A stretch of DNA of 16,756 nucleotides from Acidobacteriota bacterium (GTDB taxonomy: Bacteria > Acidobacteriota > Holophagae > Thermotomaculales > Thermotomaculaceae), in contig QMQE01000039.1 in the NCBI GenBank assembly GCA_003650445.1, positions 1 through 16,756 of the forward strand. The letters run 5' to 3'. Below the pieces are notes generated by a model. That model did no database searches. It saw only the letters and a program-made list of their open reading frames with translations, and had not been told where the DNA came from. The translations under genes and the position numbers were made by a program. Of this stretch, positions 1 through 7,887 are shown piece by piece; within the stretch, counting starts at the first letter, position 1; each line of letters opens with the position of its first letter.

Positions 1-40
1 GATTTGCAAGAATGGCAAGCACAAGCAGAGACAGGGATAA
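1..40 (+). CDS. rpmJ: Ribosomal protein bL36, C-terminal end (partial)
   Basis: The first 40 bases read, from base 2, as the last twelve residues ICKNGKHKQRQG followed by TAA at 38-40. This is the hallmark C-terminus of bL36, whose last zinc ligands are a Cys and a His near KHKQRQG; both are present here. The gene is cut by the left edge. It sits directly upstream of rpsM, which is the usual bacterial order at the spc/alpha operon boundary. The gap to rpsM is only 12 bases, so the two are certainly co-transcribed. Confidence 0.93.
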   Translation, partial: ICKNGKHKQRQG

Positions 41-52
41 TGGAGGTTCCAA

Positions 53-427
53 TTGGTTAGAATCGCTGGTATAGACCTGCCGGACAATAAGCGGGCCGAA
101 ATTGCATTGACCTATATCTTCGGAATCGGCCGGACCTTTTCCAACAAAATTCTGGACGAGGCTGGCGTGAACAAGGATCAGCGGATGAAAGACCTGACAA
201 TGGACGAGGTCTCCGCGATTTCAAAGATTATTCAGGACAAGTATGTTGTGGAAGGGGACTTGCGGAAACAGGTCCAGATGAACGTGAAACGGTTGATGGA
301 AATCAACTGCTATCGTGGTATTCGCCATAAACGCAGGCTCCCCTGCCATGGGCAACGAACACATACCAATGCAAGGACTGTTCGCGGAAAGCGGTCGGTT
401 GCCGTTGGCAAGAAGAGAAAAAAGTAG
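53..427 (+). CDS. rpsM: Ribosomal protein uS13
   Basis: The protein has 124 residues, a normal length for uS13, the small-subunit head protein that contacts 16S rRNA, the P-site tRNA and the central intersubunit bridges. The N-terminus VRIAGIDLP, the segment YIFGIGR at about 21-27, and the C-terminal RGIRHKRRLPCHGQRTHTNA followed by a basic KKRKK tail are diagnostic. The start is TTG at 53, chosen because the conserved MVRIAG sequence begins there and a TGGAGG Shine-Dalgarno lies at 41-46, six bases upstream. A TTG start in a highly expressed ribosomal gene is slightly unusual. It is the first complete gene of the alpha operon. Confidence 0.97.
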   Translation: MVRIAGIDLPDNKRAEIALTYIFGIGRTFSNKILDEAGVNKDQRMKDLTMDEVSAISKIIQDKYVVEGDLRKQVQMNVKRLMEINCYRGIRHKRRLPCHGQRTHTNARTVRGKRSVAVGKKRKK

Positions 428-438
428 GGGACTGAAAG

Positions 439-834
439 ATGGCAAAAAGAAAACAAACAAAATCATCCAAGCGCAAAGTCAAAATCCAGGTACCTCATGG
501 TCTGGCCAGTATCAAGTGTACGTTTAACAACACTTTGGTGACCATAAGTGATCCGAAAGGCAATGTGCTGTGCTGGTCTTCGACCGGCCGGAACAAGTTT
601 AAGGGTTCCAGGAAAAACACCCCGTATGCGGCCCAGATTACAGCAACTGAAGCTGCAACTCAGGCTCTTGACTACGGTATGACAAGTATTGATGTCCGGG
701 TGAAAGGCCCGGGTGTTGGACGTGAATCTGCAATTCGGGCGTTGCAGGCTGTGGGCCTTTCCGTCAAGTCGATTAAAGACGTGACGCCGATTCCCCACAA
801 TGGGTGTCGGCCACCGAAACGCAGAAGAGTCTGA
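439..834 (+). CDS. rpsK: Ribosomal protein uS11
   Basis: The protein has 131 residues, the family's usual length. uS11 lies on the platform of the 30S subunit near the E site and the 16S rRNA 690 and 790 loops. Recognisable segments are the basic N-terminus, IKCTFNNTLVTISD at about 25-38, GSRKNTPYAAQ at about 56-66, the KGPGVGRESA block at about 89-98 and the C-terminus TPIPHNGCRPPKRRRV. The ATG follows an AGGGG motif at 426-430 that overlaps the rpsM stop, eight bases upstream. The genes are 11 bases apart, consistent with one transcript. Confidence 0.97.
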   Translation: MAKRKQTKSSKRKVKIQVPHGLASIKCTFNNTLVTISDPKGNVLCWSSTGRNKFKGSRKNTPYAAQITATEAATQALDYGMTSIDVRVKGPGVGRESAIRALQAVGLSVKSIKDVTPIPHNGCRPPKRRRV

Positions 835-856
835 CAGATGTTGAGGAGGAAATAAC

Positions 857-1483
857 GTGGCAAGATATACGAATGCAGCCTGTAAGCTGTGCAGAAGAGA
901 AGGAATGAAGCTTTACCTGAAGGGAGAGCGTTGCTTCAAGGATAAATGCGCAATGGAGCGCCGGCCCTTTCCGCCGGGCCAGCACGGTCAGCGGTCCCGT
1001 CCGCCCATCGGCTATGCCGCTCAGCTTCGGGAAAAAGAGAAGGTTAAAAGAATCTATGGTGTACTTGAGCGGCAGTTCCGTAAATATTATGAAATTGCTT
1101 CTCGGAAGAAAGGGGTTACCGGCGAGATTCTGCTGGCAATACTGGAAAGGCGACTGGACAACGTTGTGTATCGTCTCGGTTTTGCGTCTTCCAGACGTCA
1201 GGCTCGCCAGTTGGTGAACCATGGCCACATTCTCGTTGACAACCACAAAGTGGATATTGCTTCTTTTCAGGTGAAAGAAGGGCAGGAAATTCAGGTTCGG
1301 GAAAAGAGCCGGAAAAACCCGTTCATTGAAGAATCAGTGAAAACGGCAAAGGGCCGGGGATTACCGGAATGGCTGGAATTAAACCCGGAAGAATTCAAGG
1401 GTGTGGTGAAAGCAATGCCGAAACGCAGCGACATTGCAATGGATATTCAGGAACAGCTGATTATCGAGCTTTACTCCAAGTAA
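857..1483 (+). CDS. rpsD: Ribosomal protein uS4 (zinc-binding C+ form)
   Basis: The protein has 208 residues. uS4 is a primary 16S rRNA-binding protein, nucleates 30S assembly, and in E. coli also represses translation of the alpha operon. The N-terminus carries four cysteines spaced C9-X2-C12-X13-C26-X4-C31, the pattern of the zinc-binding (C+) paralogue; C- forms lack it. The S4 RNA-binding domain is seen at about 93-155 (LERRLDNVVYRLGFASSRRQ, then RQLVNHGHILVDN). The C-terminus IQEQLIIELYSK is typical. The start is GTG at 857 with a strong GGAGGA at 845-850, six bases upstream. Its place between rpsK and rpoA is the standard one in Proteobacteria and several other phyla. Confidence 0.97.
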   Translation: MARYTNAACKLCRREGMKLYLKGERCFKDKCAMERRPFPPGQHGQRSRPPIGYAAQLREKEKVKRIYGVLERQFRKYYEIASRKKGVTGEILLAILERRLDNVVYRLGFASSRRQARQLVNHGHILVDNHKVDIASFQVKEGQEIQVREKSRKNPFIEESVKTAKGRGLPEWLELNPEEFKGVVKAMPKRSDIAMDIQEQLIIELYSK

Positions 1484-1496
1484 GTTGAGGTGACCG

Positions 1497-2471
1497 ATGG
1501 AATTTTTGAAAGGCTTTCAAATGCCAAAACGGGTTGTCCCCGTGAAAGAGGGTGCCACAGATTTCTATGGGAAATTTGAAGCACAGCCCTTTGAACGTGG
1601 GTTCGGCACCACCATTGGCCATGCTCTGCGGCGGACGCTGTTGTCTTCAATTGAAGGTGCGGCTATTACTGCGGTCAAAATTACCGGTGTTCCTCACGAG
1701 TTCATGTCGATTCCCGGCATAACGGAAGATGTAACGGATATTTTATTGAACCTGAAACAGATTCCGATCCGTATGGCAGGGTATGAGCCAAGGACGATGC
1801 ACCTATCTGTTAAAGGCGAAAAGGTGGTAAGCTCCGGAGATATTATCACCGATGCGAACATTGAAATTCTGGACAACGACGTGCATATTGCCACTCTGGA
1901 CAAAAAAGCAGTGCTGGAAATGGAAATCCTCGTGAAGAAGAATCGGGGATATGTACCGGCAGAGTTGAACCAGGACGAAGTCGGGGTGGAATACATTATC
2001 ATGGATTCTTCCCATTCACCGGTAAAGAAGGTGAATTATGAGATTCTCCCTGCACGTGTGGGGATGCGGACGGATTACGACAAACTTGTGATGGAAGTAT
2101 GGACCAATGGGGCGATTTCCCCTGAGGACGCATTGGCATATGCAGCCAAGCTGATCAAGGATCAGTTGACCTTGTTCATCAACTTCGAGGAGGATGAAGT
2201 TGAACTGAAACATCCGGAAGTGGAAGTCGAAAACAGTACCCTTGCAGAAAAGCTGAACACCACTATTGAGGAACTTGAGTTGACGGTACGAGCCCACAAT
2301 TGTCTCCGGAATGCAGACATTCGGACGATCGGTGATCTTGTAGACAAAACTGAACCCGAAGTGCTGAAGATCAAGAATTTTGGAAAGATTACGCTGACAG
2401 AACTGAAGAAGGTTCTCGAGGAAATGGGCCTGACGTTCGGCATGGACGTAAAGTCGATCCTGGGCAACTAA
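1497..2471 (+). CDS. rpoA: DNA-directed RNA polymerase subunit alpha
   Basis: The protein has 324 residues, close to the 329 of E. coli. The alpha N-terminal domain, which dimerises and scaffolds beta and beta prime, is marked by FERGFGTTIGHALRRTLLSS at about 32-51 and VPHEFMSIPGITEDVTDILLN at about 65-85. The C-terminal domain, which binds UP-element DNA and activators, spans about 250-315. It retains ELTVRAHNCLRNA with Arg at 265, the DNA-contacting arginine at the same number as in E. coli. The acidic linker around 231-246 is clear. The ATG at 1497 has GAGG at 1487-1490. A downstream Met (residue 9, MPKRV) is a less likely start because the upstream FLKGFQ sequence is family-typical. Confidence 0.97.
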   Translation: MEFLKGFQMPKRVVPVKEGATDFYGKFEAQPFERGFGTTIGHALRRTLLSSIEGAAITAVKITGVPHEFMSIPGITEDVTDILLNLKQIPIRMAGYEPRTMHLSVKGEKVVSSGDIITDANIEILDNDVHIATLDKKAVLEMEILVKKNRGYVPAELNQDEVGVEYIIMDSSHSPVKKVNYEILPARVGMRTDYDKLVMEVWTNGAISPEDALAYAAKLIKDQLTLFINFEEDEVELKHPEVEVENSTLAEKLNTTIEELELTVRAHNCLRNADIRTIGDLVDKTEPEVLKIKNFGKITLTELKKVLEEMGLTFGMDVKSILGN

Positions 2472-2489
2472 CTCAGAAGGGGAATCGAA

Positions 2490-3092
2490 ATGAGACACAG
2501 AAAAAAGTATAGCAAACTGGGGCTCACAACCAATCAGCGGAAGGCTCTGCTGAAGGGCCTGACGATTTCGCTCCTGGAACACGGGGCGATTGTGACGACA
2601 AAAGCAAGGGCAAAACAGCTTCGTGCTTATGCGGAACGCATTATTTCTAAAGTGAAGAAGGAAGATGAGGCTCATGCCCGTCGCCTGGTTTTCCGTAAAC
2701 TTCAGAGCAAAATGGCAGTGAAGAAACTGTTTGACGAGTATAAAGAAGAATTTGTGAACCGCCCCGGTGGGTACACTCGAATTCATCTTCTGGGCAATCG
2801 TCCTGGAGATGCAGCTGAAATGGCTCGAATTTCGCTGATTCTGAATGCTCCTGTTGAAGCAGAAGTGGAAGTGGAAACTGAGAAGTCTGTAGCGAAGGCA
2901 GAAAAGCCTGCAAAGAAAACAGCTAAAGCAAAGGCAAAGCCTGCAGAAACAAAAGCTGTTGCAGAAAAAAAGGTTGAATCCAAGAAAGCCGACGGCGAGG
3001 CAAAAGCGGCAACGCCGTCGAAAAAAGCGCCGAAAAAAGCGGTCAAAAAGCCGGAAACCAAACCGGCTGAAAGTGAGCAGAAGGCTGAATAG
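2490..3092 (+). CDS. rplQ: Ribosomal protein bL17 with extended basic tail
   Basis: The protein has 200 residues. The conserved bL17 core occupies about 1-120: MRHRKKYSKLGL, RKALLKGLTISLLEHG, IVTTKARAKQLRAYAE, and GGYTRIHLLGNRPGDAAEMA. bL17 sits near the peptide exit tunnel of the 50S subunit. From about residue 121 to the end there is a roughly 80-residue low-complexity extension made mostly of Lys, Ala, Glu, Pro, Thr and Val, probably disordered and Lys-rich. Typical bL17 ends near residue 115-130, so the tail adds more than half. The ATG follows AGAAGGGGA at about 2474-2482. It is the last gene before a strong terminator. Confidence 0.96.
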   Translation: MRHRKKYSKLGLTTNQRKALLKGLTISLLEHGAIVTTKARAKQLRAYAERIISKVKKEDEAHARRLVFRKLQSKMAVKKLFDEYKEEFVNRPGGYTRIHLLGNRPGDAAEMARISLILNAPVEAEVEVETEKSVAKAEKPAKKTAKAKAKPAETKAVAEKKVESKKADGEAKAATPSKKAPKKAVKKPETKPAESEQKAE

Positions 3093-3099
3093 AGTTACG

Positions 3100-3142
3100 A
3101 ATCGGCCGCAGCGGGGTATCCTGTTGCGGCCGATTTTGTTTT
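3100..3142 (+). terminator. Rho-independent terminator after rplQ
   Basis: AATCGGCCGCA at 3100-3110 pairs perfectly with TGCGGCCGATT at 3125-3135, giving an 11-bp stem with a 14-base loop. It is followed by the T-rich run TTGTTTTC. It begins 8 bases after the rplQ stop and is the natural end of the alpha operon. Confidence 0.88.
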
Positions 3143-3152
3143 CGGAGGTGGA

Positions 3153-3338
3153 ATGAAGAGCCATGTGTTGAACCTGATATTATTTGCTTCTTTAGTATCC
3201 CTCTTCTTTGCGGTTCTATATCAAGACACTAAACGTGACCGTATTCGCCATTTTCTGAAGTGGTTTGGTATTCTGGTGGGAGGGGCATTTCTACTGGGCT
3301 GGATAATGTATGAATTCCCGAAAAACCCCTATTTTTAA
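3153..3338 (+). CDS. Small two-helix membrane protein, unknown function
   Basis: The 61-residue protein has two predicted membrane segments at about 5-22 (VLNLILFASLVSLFFAVL) and 37-52 (WFGILVGGAFLLGWIM), separated by a basic loop (DTKRDRIRHFLK) that should face the cytoplasm. No enzymatic motif is present and I do not recognise a named family. The start is supported by a strong GGAGGTGG at 3144-3151. Its end overlaps the following VanZ-family gene by 29 bases. The ATG lies only 10 bases past the rplQ terminator, so transcription probably arrives by read-through or from a promoter inside rplQ. Confidence 0.72.
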   Translation: MKSHVLNLILFASLVSLFFAVLYQDTKRDRIRHFLKWFGILVGGAFLLGWIMYEFPKNPYF

Positions 3339-3702
3339 CAGAAACTATGTATTGCTGACAGTCGCATATTGTGGCTTCCTCTTTTATCTCTCTTCCCAAT
3401 CCACTCTCCCTCTACCCCAATATTTTTCATGGCAGGACTTAATTGAACATGCTGTCGCTTATTTTATCCTCGGTATCTTTGCCAGGAAAGCGCTTCCGGT
3501 TGTGCCATCCTGGATGATTATTGTCTTTGTCGTCCTTTATGGTATGTCTGATGAATTTCACCAGTATTTTGTCCCTGGCAGAGATTGCAGTATCCTGGAT
3601 TTTGCCGCTGATACAATGGGTGGTACAATAGCAGTGCTATTTAATCGTCAAATATTGTCAGGACGACGTGCAGGAATCACCAGAGAAAGGGGTGTCCCTT
3701 GA
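3310..3702 (+). CDS. VanZ-family membrane protein
   Basis: The 130-residue protein has four likely membrane segments at about 12-28, 44-59, 65-80 and 96-111. The VanZ-like signature is intact: D43 followed by H47 (canonical DK-x2-H) in helix two, then SDEFHQ at 80-85, PGR at 89-91 and D97 before the last helix. VanZ of enterococci gives low-level teicoplanin resistance, but most family members are uncharacterised, so no antibiotic function is claimed here. It overlaps the preceding small membrane gene by 29 bases and the following Nudix gene by 4, so its translation is likely coupled to both. Confidence 0.85.
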   Translation: MNSRKTPIFNRNYVLLTVAYCGFLFYLSSQSTLPLPQYFSWQDLIEHAVAYFILGIFARKALPVVPSWMIIVFVVLYGMSDEFHQYFVPGRDCSILDFAADTMGGTIAVLFNRQILSGRRAGITRERGVP

Positions 3703-4346
3703 GAATAAAAAAAGTCCACGTTCTGGATCATCATATCTGTCAAATCTGGGAAAATGGGTTTTTTACCCATCATGCCTATCTGTTGCAGAATGAGTATGAG
3801 GACGGTATATTGTCTCGTCCATATCGAAATGAATTTTTTGATAGAAAAGGCTTGGATTGTGTGGCTGTTCTTCCTTACCGAATAAGCAGAGAGGGTACGG
3901 AGGTGGGAATCCTGCGTGCTTTCCGTCCAGCTGTCTATTTCCGTTCTGAAAAGGAAAAACCATTGCCTGAACGCAATTACACCTGGATTTACGAATGCGT
4001 TGCCGGTTCACTGGAACCGGGAGACATTGGAGAAGAAGCAGTTCGAAACCGGGTGGCTATGGAACTGGATGAGGAAACAGGTTTCTGCATCCCGCCGGAG
4101 GAATTCATCTCATTGGGAGGTGGCATTTTCCCTTCACACGGGCAATCCACCGAGAAAATATTTATTTTCGCTGCGAATGTGACGGGTGTAAAGAAAGGGA
4201 CAGCCAGTGGGGACGGGAGCGTCAATGAAAGCCTGAATACAATTGAATTTCATGAAATTAACGAAATTCTGTCCATGTGCCGGGGCGGGCAGATTGAAGA
4301 TCCCAAAATAGAAATCGGGGTGACCCGGCTGAAAAATGTCCTTTGA
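3699..4346 (+). CDS. Nudix hydrolase (ADP-ribose pyrophosphatase-like) with degenerate Nudix box
   Basis: The 215-residue protein probably hydrolyses a nucleoside diphosphate linked to another moiety. The core is AGSLEPGD at 102-109, then the helix E113-AVRNRVA-M121-E122-LDE-E126-TGF. The catalytic glutamates E122, E125 and E126 of the Nudix box (G-x5-E-x7-REUxEExGU) are kept. The arginine position is Met121, and the leading glycine aligns with Pro107 unless there is a short insertion. The downstream segment GGIFPSHGQSTEKIFIFAAN at about 141-160 resembles ADP-ribose pyrophosphatases. The start is TTG at 3699, overlapping the VanZ-gene stop by 4 bases. An ATG downstream is possible but would remove the N-terminal domain. 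Substrate is unknown. Confidence 0.8.
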   Translation: MRIKKVHVLDHHICQIWENGFFTHHAYLLQNEYEDGILSRPYRNEFFDRKGLDCVAVLPYRISREGTEVGILRAFRPAVYFRSEKEKPLPERNYTWIYECVAGSLEPGDIGEEAVRNRVAMELDEETGFCIPPEEFISLGGGIFPSHGQSTEKIFIFAANVTGVKKGTASGDGSVNESLNTIEFHEINEILSMCRGGQIEDPKIEIGVTRLKNVL

Positions 4347-7300
4347 CCGGCACCGCTACCGGGAGATCAGGGTCCTCGGAACCGGTGGTTTCTCAACTGT
4401 TTACCTTGTGGAAGACCAATACACAGGGGAAAAAATTGCTCTGAAAGTTATCAAATCAATTAAGTTAAATCGAAAAAATATCATCCGGCTCCAGGATGAA
4501 TTTCTATTACTGCATTCGCTGAAACACCAGAACCTGGTTCGGGTCTATGATATCGGCTTTCAACCGGATTCTCAGTCTGTGTACTATACAATGGAATATT
4601 GCAGACGGACCAACCTGATGTCTTTTCTGATGGAGGCAACGGAGAAACGGATGGTGGACGCCATGGTACAGGTACTCAGGGCATTGAATTTCATCCATTC
4701 ACATGACATCATACATTTTGATATTAAACCGGAGAATTTCGGCATCATCGAACTGGATGGCAAATTCGTCATTAAATTGCTGGATTTTGGGCTTTTTATG
4801 CCCAAATCCCAGATAAAAACATCTTCTGTGCGGGGCACCTTGCAGTATATGGCGCCGGAGCTCTTTTCCAAAGCCCCCCGTGATCATCGACTTGACCTCT
4901 ACTCACTGGGTGTTGTATACCTGAAAATTCTGCTTGCGAGAAATCATATCGAGCAGACTTCCAAATATGCGGATTTTGACAAACTGACACCGGAACAAAT
5001 GGAATCAATACGGGAACAATCCCTGCTTGCTATTGTGTCCCGGCTGGTGAAGCGGAACCCCGACGATCGTTATCGGAACGCGTATCATGTTCTGGAAGAC
5101 ATTCGTACGCTGTACAGGCGAAATGATGAGTTGGTCCCCAAAGAAGACGCGGCCAGAATGTTCTTTGAGCCACGGTTTGTTGGTCGGAATAATGAGCTTA
5201 ACTATTTGAAAGTACTCTTTGTATCTTCTAATATTCAAACTTTTCAGACTTCATTTGTCTTAATCCGGGGGGAGTCCGGTATCGGGAAAACCCGCCTCAT
5301 GCAGGAGGTTCGTATCTATGCCCAGTTGACCGGATATAAAGTGAGGGAAGCCTGGTGCACCACAACCGGAGATAACTTCGGTGTAGCGAGGCAACTGTTC
5401 AGCCAGCTGATGCCGACCTATGACGAGTCGGTGGAGAAACGCTACGGAAAAGATTTTGCCCGTATGTTCCAAACCCTTGTATACGACAAGGCAGCCGATA
5501 TAACCAGGTTGCCAGTTGAGCAGGGAATGGATGAAACGCTGGTGTCGGGATATTTCTATCAGCTGGTCAACCTCTTTGAAGATCTCATAGAGGAGGACCC
5601 GATAAAAGAGCCGGTTTTCTATATTCATGACATTCATCTTATGGACGAAATGTCTCTGCAGTTCCTGAAGCCCTTTGCGCAGAAAACAAGCCGGGTACTC
5701 TGGTTCATTTCTGTGAGTTCAGATGTGGACCTGCCCCGCTACGTTAAGAAATTTCTTGAAGAGCTTGAAGAGGCGGAACATGTTGAAACTGTATTTCTCC
5801 GGGCGCTTTCCAGAAACGATGTAGTGGAACTGCTCAGGACAACCTTTCCAAACGGAGTGCTGACCACGGCATTCGAAGACTTTATCTTTGAGCAAAGTGG
5901 GGGAAATCCGTTGCTGATTTCCGAGTTGCTGAAGTCTATGATTTCAATCGGCGATCTTAGGGTTGTGAACGGCGTGTGGAAAGCGGCCACTGAACCCTCT
6001 GAGAACCTTTCATTGATATCTCTACTGGAAAACGTACTTCAATTCCGGGTGCTGTCGCTTTCTCCGGTGGAACGGGATGTGATGACATCTCTGGCATTGA
6101 TTCAGGAACCTACCTCCTTCCGGTTTCTGCGAAAACTTTTCAACCATGTGGTTGAGATTGAATCCGTGGTCGCTGGACTGGTGGAAAATCGCATGCTGAA
6201 TGAATTCAACAACCGCTATGTGGTTTCCCATGGGCGACTGAGGCAGACTGTGCTCCGGTTCATGGATCCGGGGAAATTGCCGGAAATCCACCTGAAATTA
6301 GCTGAAACCAATGCTGAGCTTCAGGAGTTCCGTTTCGAGAATACTGCCCGTTTCTACGTTCTGGGGAAAAGACGGGATAAGGCCCTGGAATATTACGACC
6401 GCGCCTACCGGTCTTATCGGAATCTGTTTCGCAATGAAAAAGTGCTGGAAATTGCCGAAACGCTGTACCAGTTGACAGATAGCCTGGATGACAAACGCCA
6501 ATATCTTGAAGAAGCGATTCGAACCTGTCTCTACGCAGGGGATACAGGGAAAGCGGAAACCTATATTGCCACTTATCGCGACCAGTTTGTTGTCACCTTT
6601 GAACATGAAGTCCGGTACAACTATTTCCGGGTAGACTGGTTCAACCGCCAGGGAAAGGTAAGGGCTGCTCGAGAATGGTTGTTAGACTTCTTCCTTGAAA
6701 ACAAAGAAGAATTGGAGGCAGGCCCTTACCTTGGCAGGCTGTATCTGTCTCTTGGCCAGTTATTTGTGAAGGAAGGGGATATGGACGGAGCAGAGCTTTA
6801 CCTCAACCTGGCTTCCGGTTTCATTCAGGAAGAAGGGGCGGACGATGTGATGCTTGGAAATTTGAACCAGCTTTTAGCTACCACTATGCTGGTGAGAGGA
6901 AATCTGGATGCCTCGCGGGAACACTTGGAAATTGTGAACCGGACATACAGCAAAGCCGCTTTCCTTCCGGGGCTTTCCGCCATGCACAATAACCTCGGTA
7001 AAGTGGCGATGAAAGAAGGAAACTGGGAGGATGCCAGAAAGGCATTTGAAACGGCGGTCCAGATCCAGAATAAGGTTGGAAACTACTTTCAGCTCGTACT
7101 TTCATTTGGTTACATGTCCCGAAGTTGGCGTAAACAGGGGCGCTATGGAGAAGCCTGGCGGGCTCTGGAACGGGGGGTAAAGTACCTGGACCTGATCCGG
7201 GACAGCTGGGGAAAAATCTTTTACTATACTGAGAAATCGGCCTTTCTCATTGAGATGGGGGAACTCATTGAAGGGGAAAATACCCTCATGCTGGCGGAGA

Positions 7301-7887
7301 TTCTGGCTTCGGAATCCGAATTTAAGCGGGAACAGGTACATATTGACCTGCAAAATGCCCGGATCATGCTCTTCAAGGGACAATTACAGCAGGGCTACCA
7401 CATGGCGAAATCCACAGAAGAAGGCTACCGTACTGTCGGCGGCGTTGACGATCAATTATCCGCAAGGCTGCTCCGTGTGTCTTTTCTGGTCAAGGGGAGG
7501 AAATGGGAGCGGGCCCTGGAACTCCTGAACGAAGCGGTGCCCCTTTTCAAAAAGGTCCGGGATCCATCGTTGAAATCGGCCTTTCACAGGGCCATGGGAT
7601 TTGTGTTGTATAACCTGGAAGGAAACGGGGAAAATGCGGTGTACCAGTTGAATGAAGCTGTTCGTATCAGTTCCGAATCCGGTTTGATTCTCGAAGAACT
7701 TCTTGCCTCAGATGCGTTGATTCGCGCAATTCCCTCCGGGTCCCATCAGGGGATGGTCAGCAGTAGAAAGCGGGCAATCCCTGAATTGATGGATGAGCTG
7801 TCAAAAGTTGTTCCCAAGCGGTACTGGCGTCAGTTCCAGCTAAGGGAAGATATTTATGCCATATTAAAACGCCATGGGAGGTCTTAA
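4336..7887 (+). CDS. Ser/Thr protein kinase-AAA ATPase-TPR signalling protein
   Basis: The 1183-residue cytoplasmic protein has no membrane segment. The Hanks-type kinase domain covers about 8-260: glycine loop GTGGFSTVYLV at 15-25, Lys37 in ALK, catalytic loop HFDIKPEN at 127-134 with Asp129, DFG at 150-152, and MAPE at 172-175. The HRD arginine is Phe128, so it is a non-RD kinase. FVGR at 281-284 opens an AAA_16-type ATPase with Walker A GESGIGKTR at 312-320, a Walker B-like FYIHDIHLMDE at 428-438, and the sensor-like GGNPLLISELL at about 522-532. About 650-1110 is helical and TPR-like, e.g. NNLGKVAMKEGNWEDARKAF near 884-903. The architecture resembles PknK-type regulators. The start overlaps the Nudix stop by 11 bases. 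Targets are unknown. Confidence 0.92.
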   Translation: MSFDRHRYREIRVLGTGGFSTVYLVEDQYTGEKIALKVIKSIKLNRKNIIRLQDEFLLLHSLKHQNLVRVYDIGFQPDSQSVYYTMEYCRRTNLMSFLMEATEKRMVDAMVQVLRALNFIHSHDIIHFDIKPENFGIIELDGKFVIKLLDFGLFMPKSQIKTSSVRGTLQYMAPELFSKAPRDHRLDLYSLGVVYLKILLARNHIEQTSKYADFDKLTPEQMESIREQSLLAIVSRLVKRNPDDRYRNAYHVLEDIRTLYRRNDELVPKEDAARMFFEPRFVGRNNELNYLKVLFVSSNIQTFQTSFVLIRGESGIGKTRLMQEVRIYAQLTGYKVREAWCTTTGDNFGVARQLFSQLMPTYDESVEKRYGKDFARMFQTLVYDKAADITRLPVEQGMDETLVSGYFYQLVNLFEDLIEEDPIKEPVFYIHDIHLMDEMSLQFLKPFAQKTSRVLWFISVSSDVDLPRYVKKFLEELEEAEHVETVFLRALSRNDVVELLRTTFPNGVLTTAFEDFIFEQSGGNPLLISELLKSMISIGDLRVVNGVWKAATEPSENLSLISLLENVLQFRVLSLSPVERDVMTSLALIQEPTSFRFLRKLFNHVVEIESVVAGLVENRMLNEFNNRYVVSHGRLRQTVLRFMDPGKLPEIHLKLAETNAELQEFRFENTARFYVLGKRRDKALEYYDRAYRSYRNLFRNEKVLEIAETLYQLTDSLDDKRQYLEEAIRTCLYAGDTGKAETYIATYRDQFVVTFEHEVRYNYFRVDWFNRQGKVRAAREWLLDFFLENKEELEAGPYLGRLYLSLGQLFVKEGDMDGAELYLNLASGFIQEEGADDVMLGNLNQLLATTMLVRGNLDASREHLEIVNRTYSKAAFLPGLSAMHNNLGKVAMKEGNWEDARKAFETAVQIQNKVGNYFQLVLSFGYMSRSWRKQGRYGEAWRALERGVKYLDLIRDSWGKIFYYTEKSAFLIEMGELIEGENTLMLAEILASESEFKREQVHIDLQNARIMLFKGQLQQGYHMAKSTEEGYRTVGGVDDQLSARLLRVSFLVKGRKWERALELLNEAVPLFKKVRDPSLKSAFHRAMGFVLYNLEGNGENAVYQLNEAVRISSESGLILEELLASDALIRAIPSGSHQGMVSSRKRAIPELMDELSKVVPKRYWRQFQLREDIYAILKRHGRS

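Noticed and set aside
773..1246. 157-codon minus-strand frame opposite rpsD
   Set aside because: It is antisense to a highly conserved ribosomal protein gene and has no recognisable features.
2016..3164. Long open frame of 382 codons on the minus strand
   Set aside because: It lies opposite rpoA and rplQ, its translation is rich in Phe, Cys, Arg and Ser without any family resemblance, and it has no supporting ribosome site. It is a shadow of the coding strand.
3310..3702. Glycopeptide resistance determinant (VanZ)
   Set aside because: The fold signature is VanZ-like, but no other van genes are nearby and most VanZ-domain proteins are unrelated to resistance.
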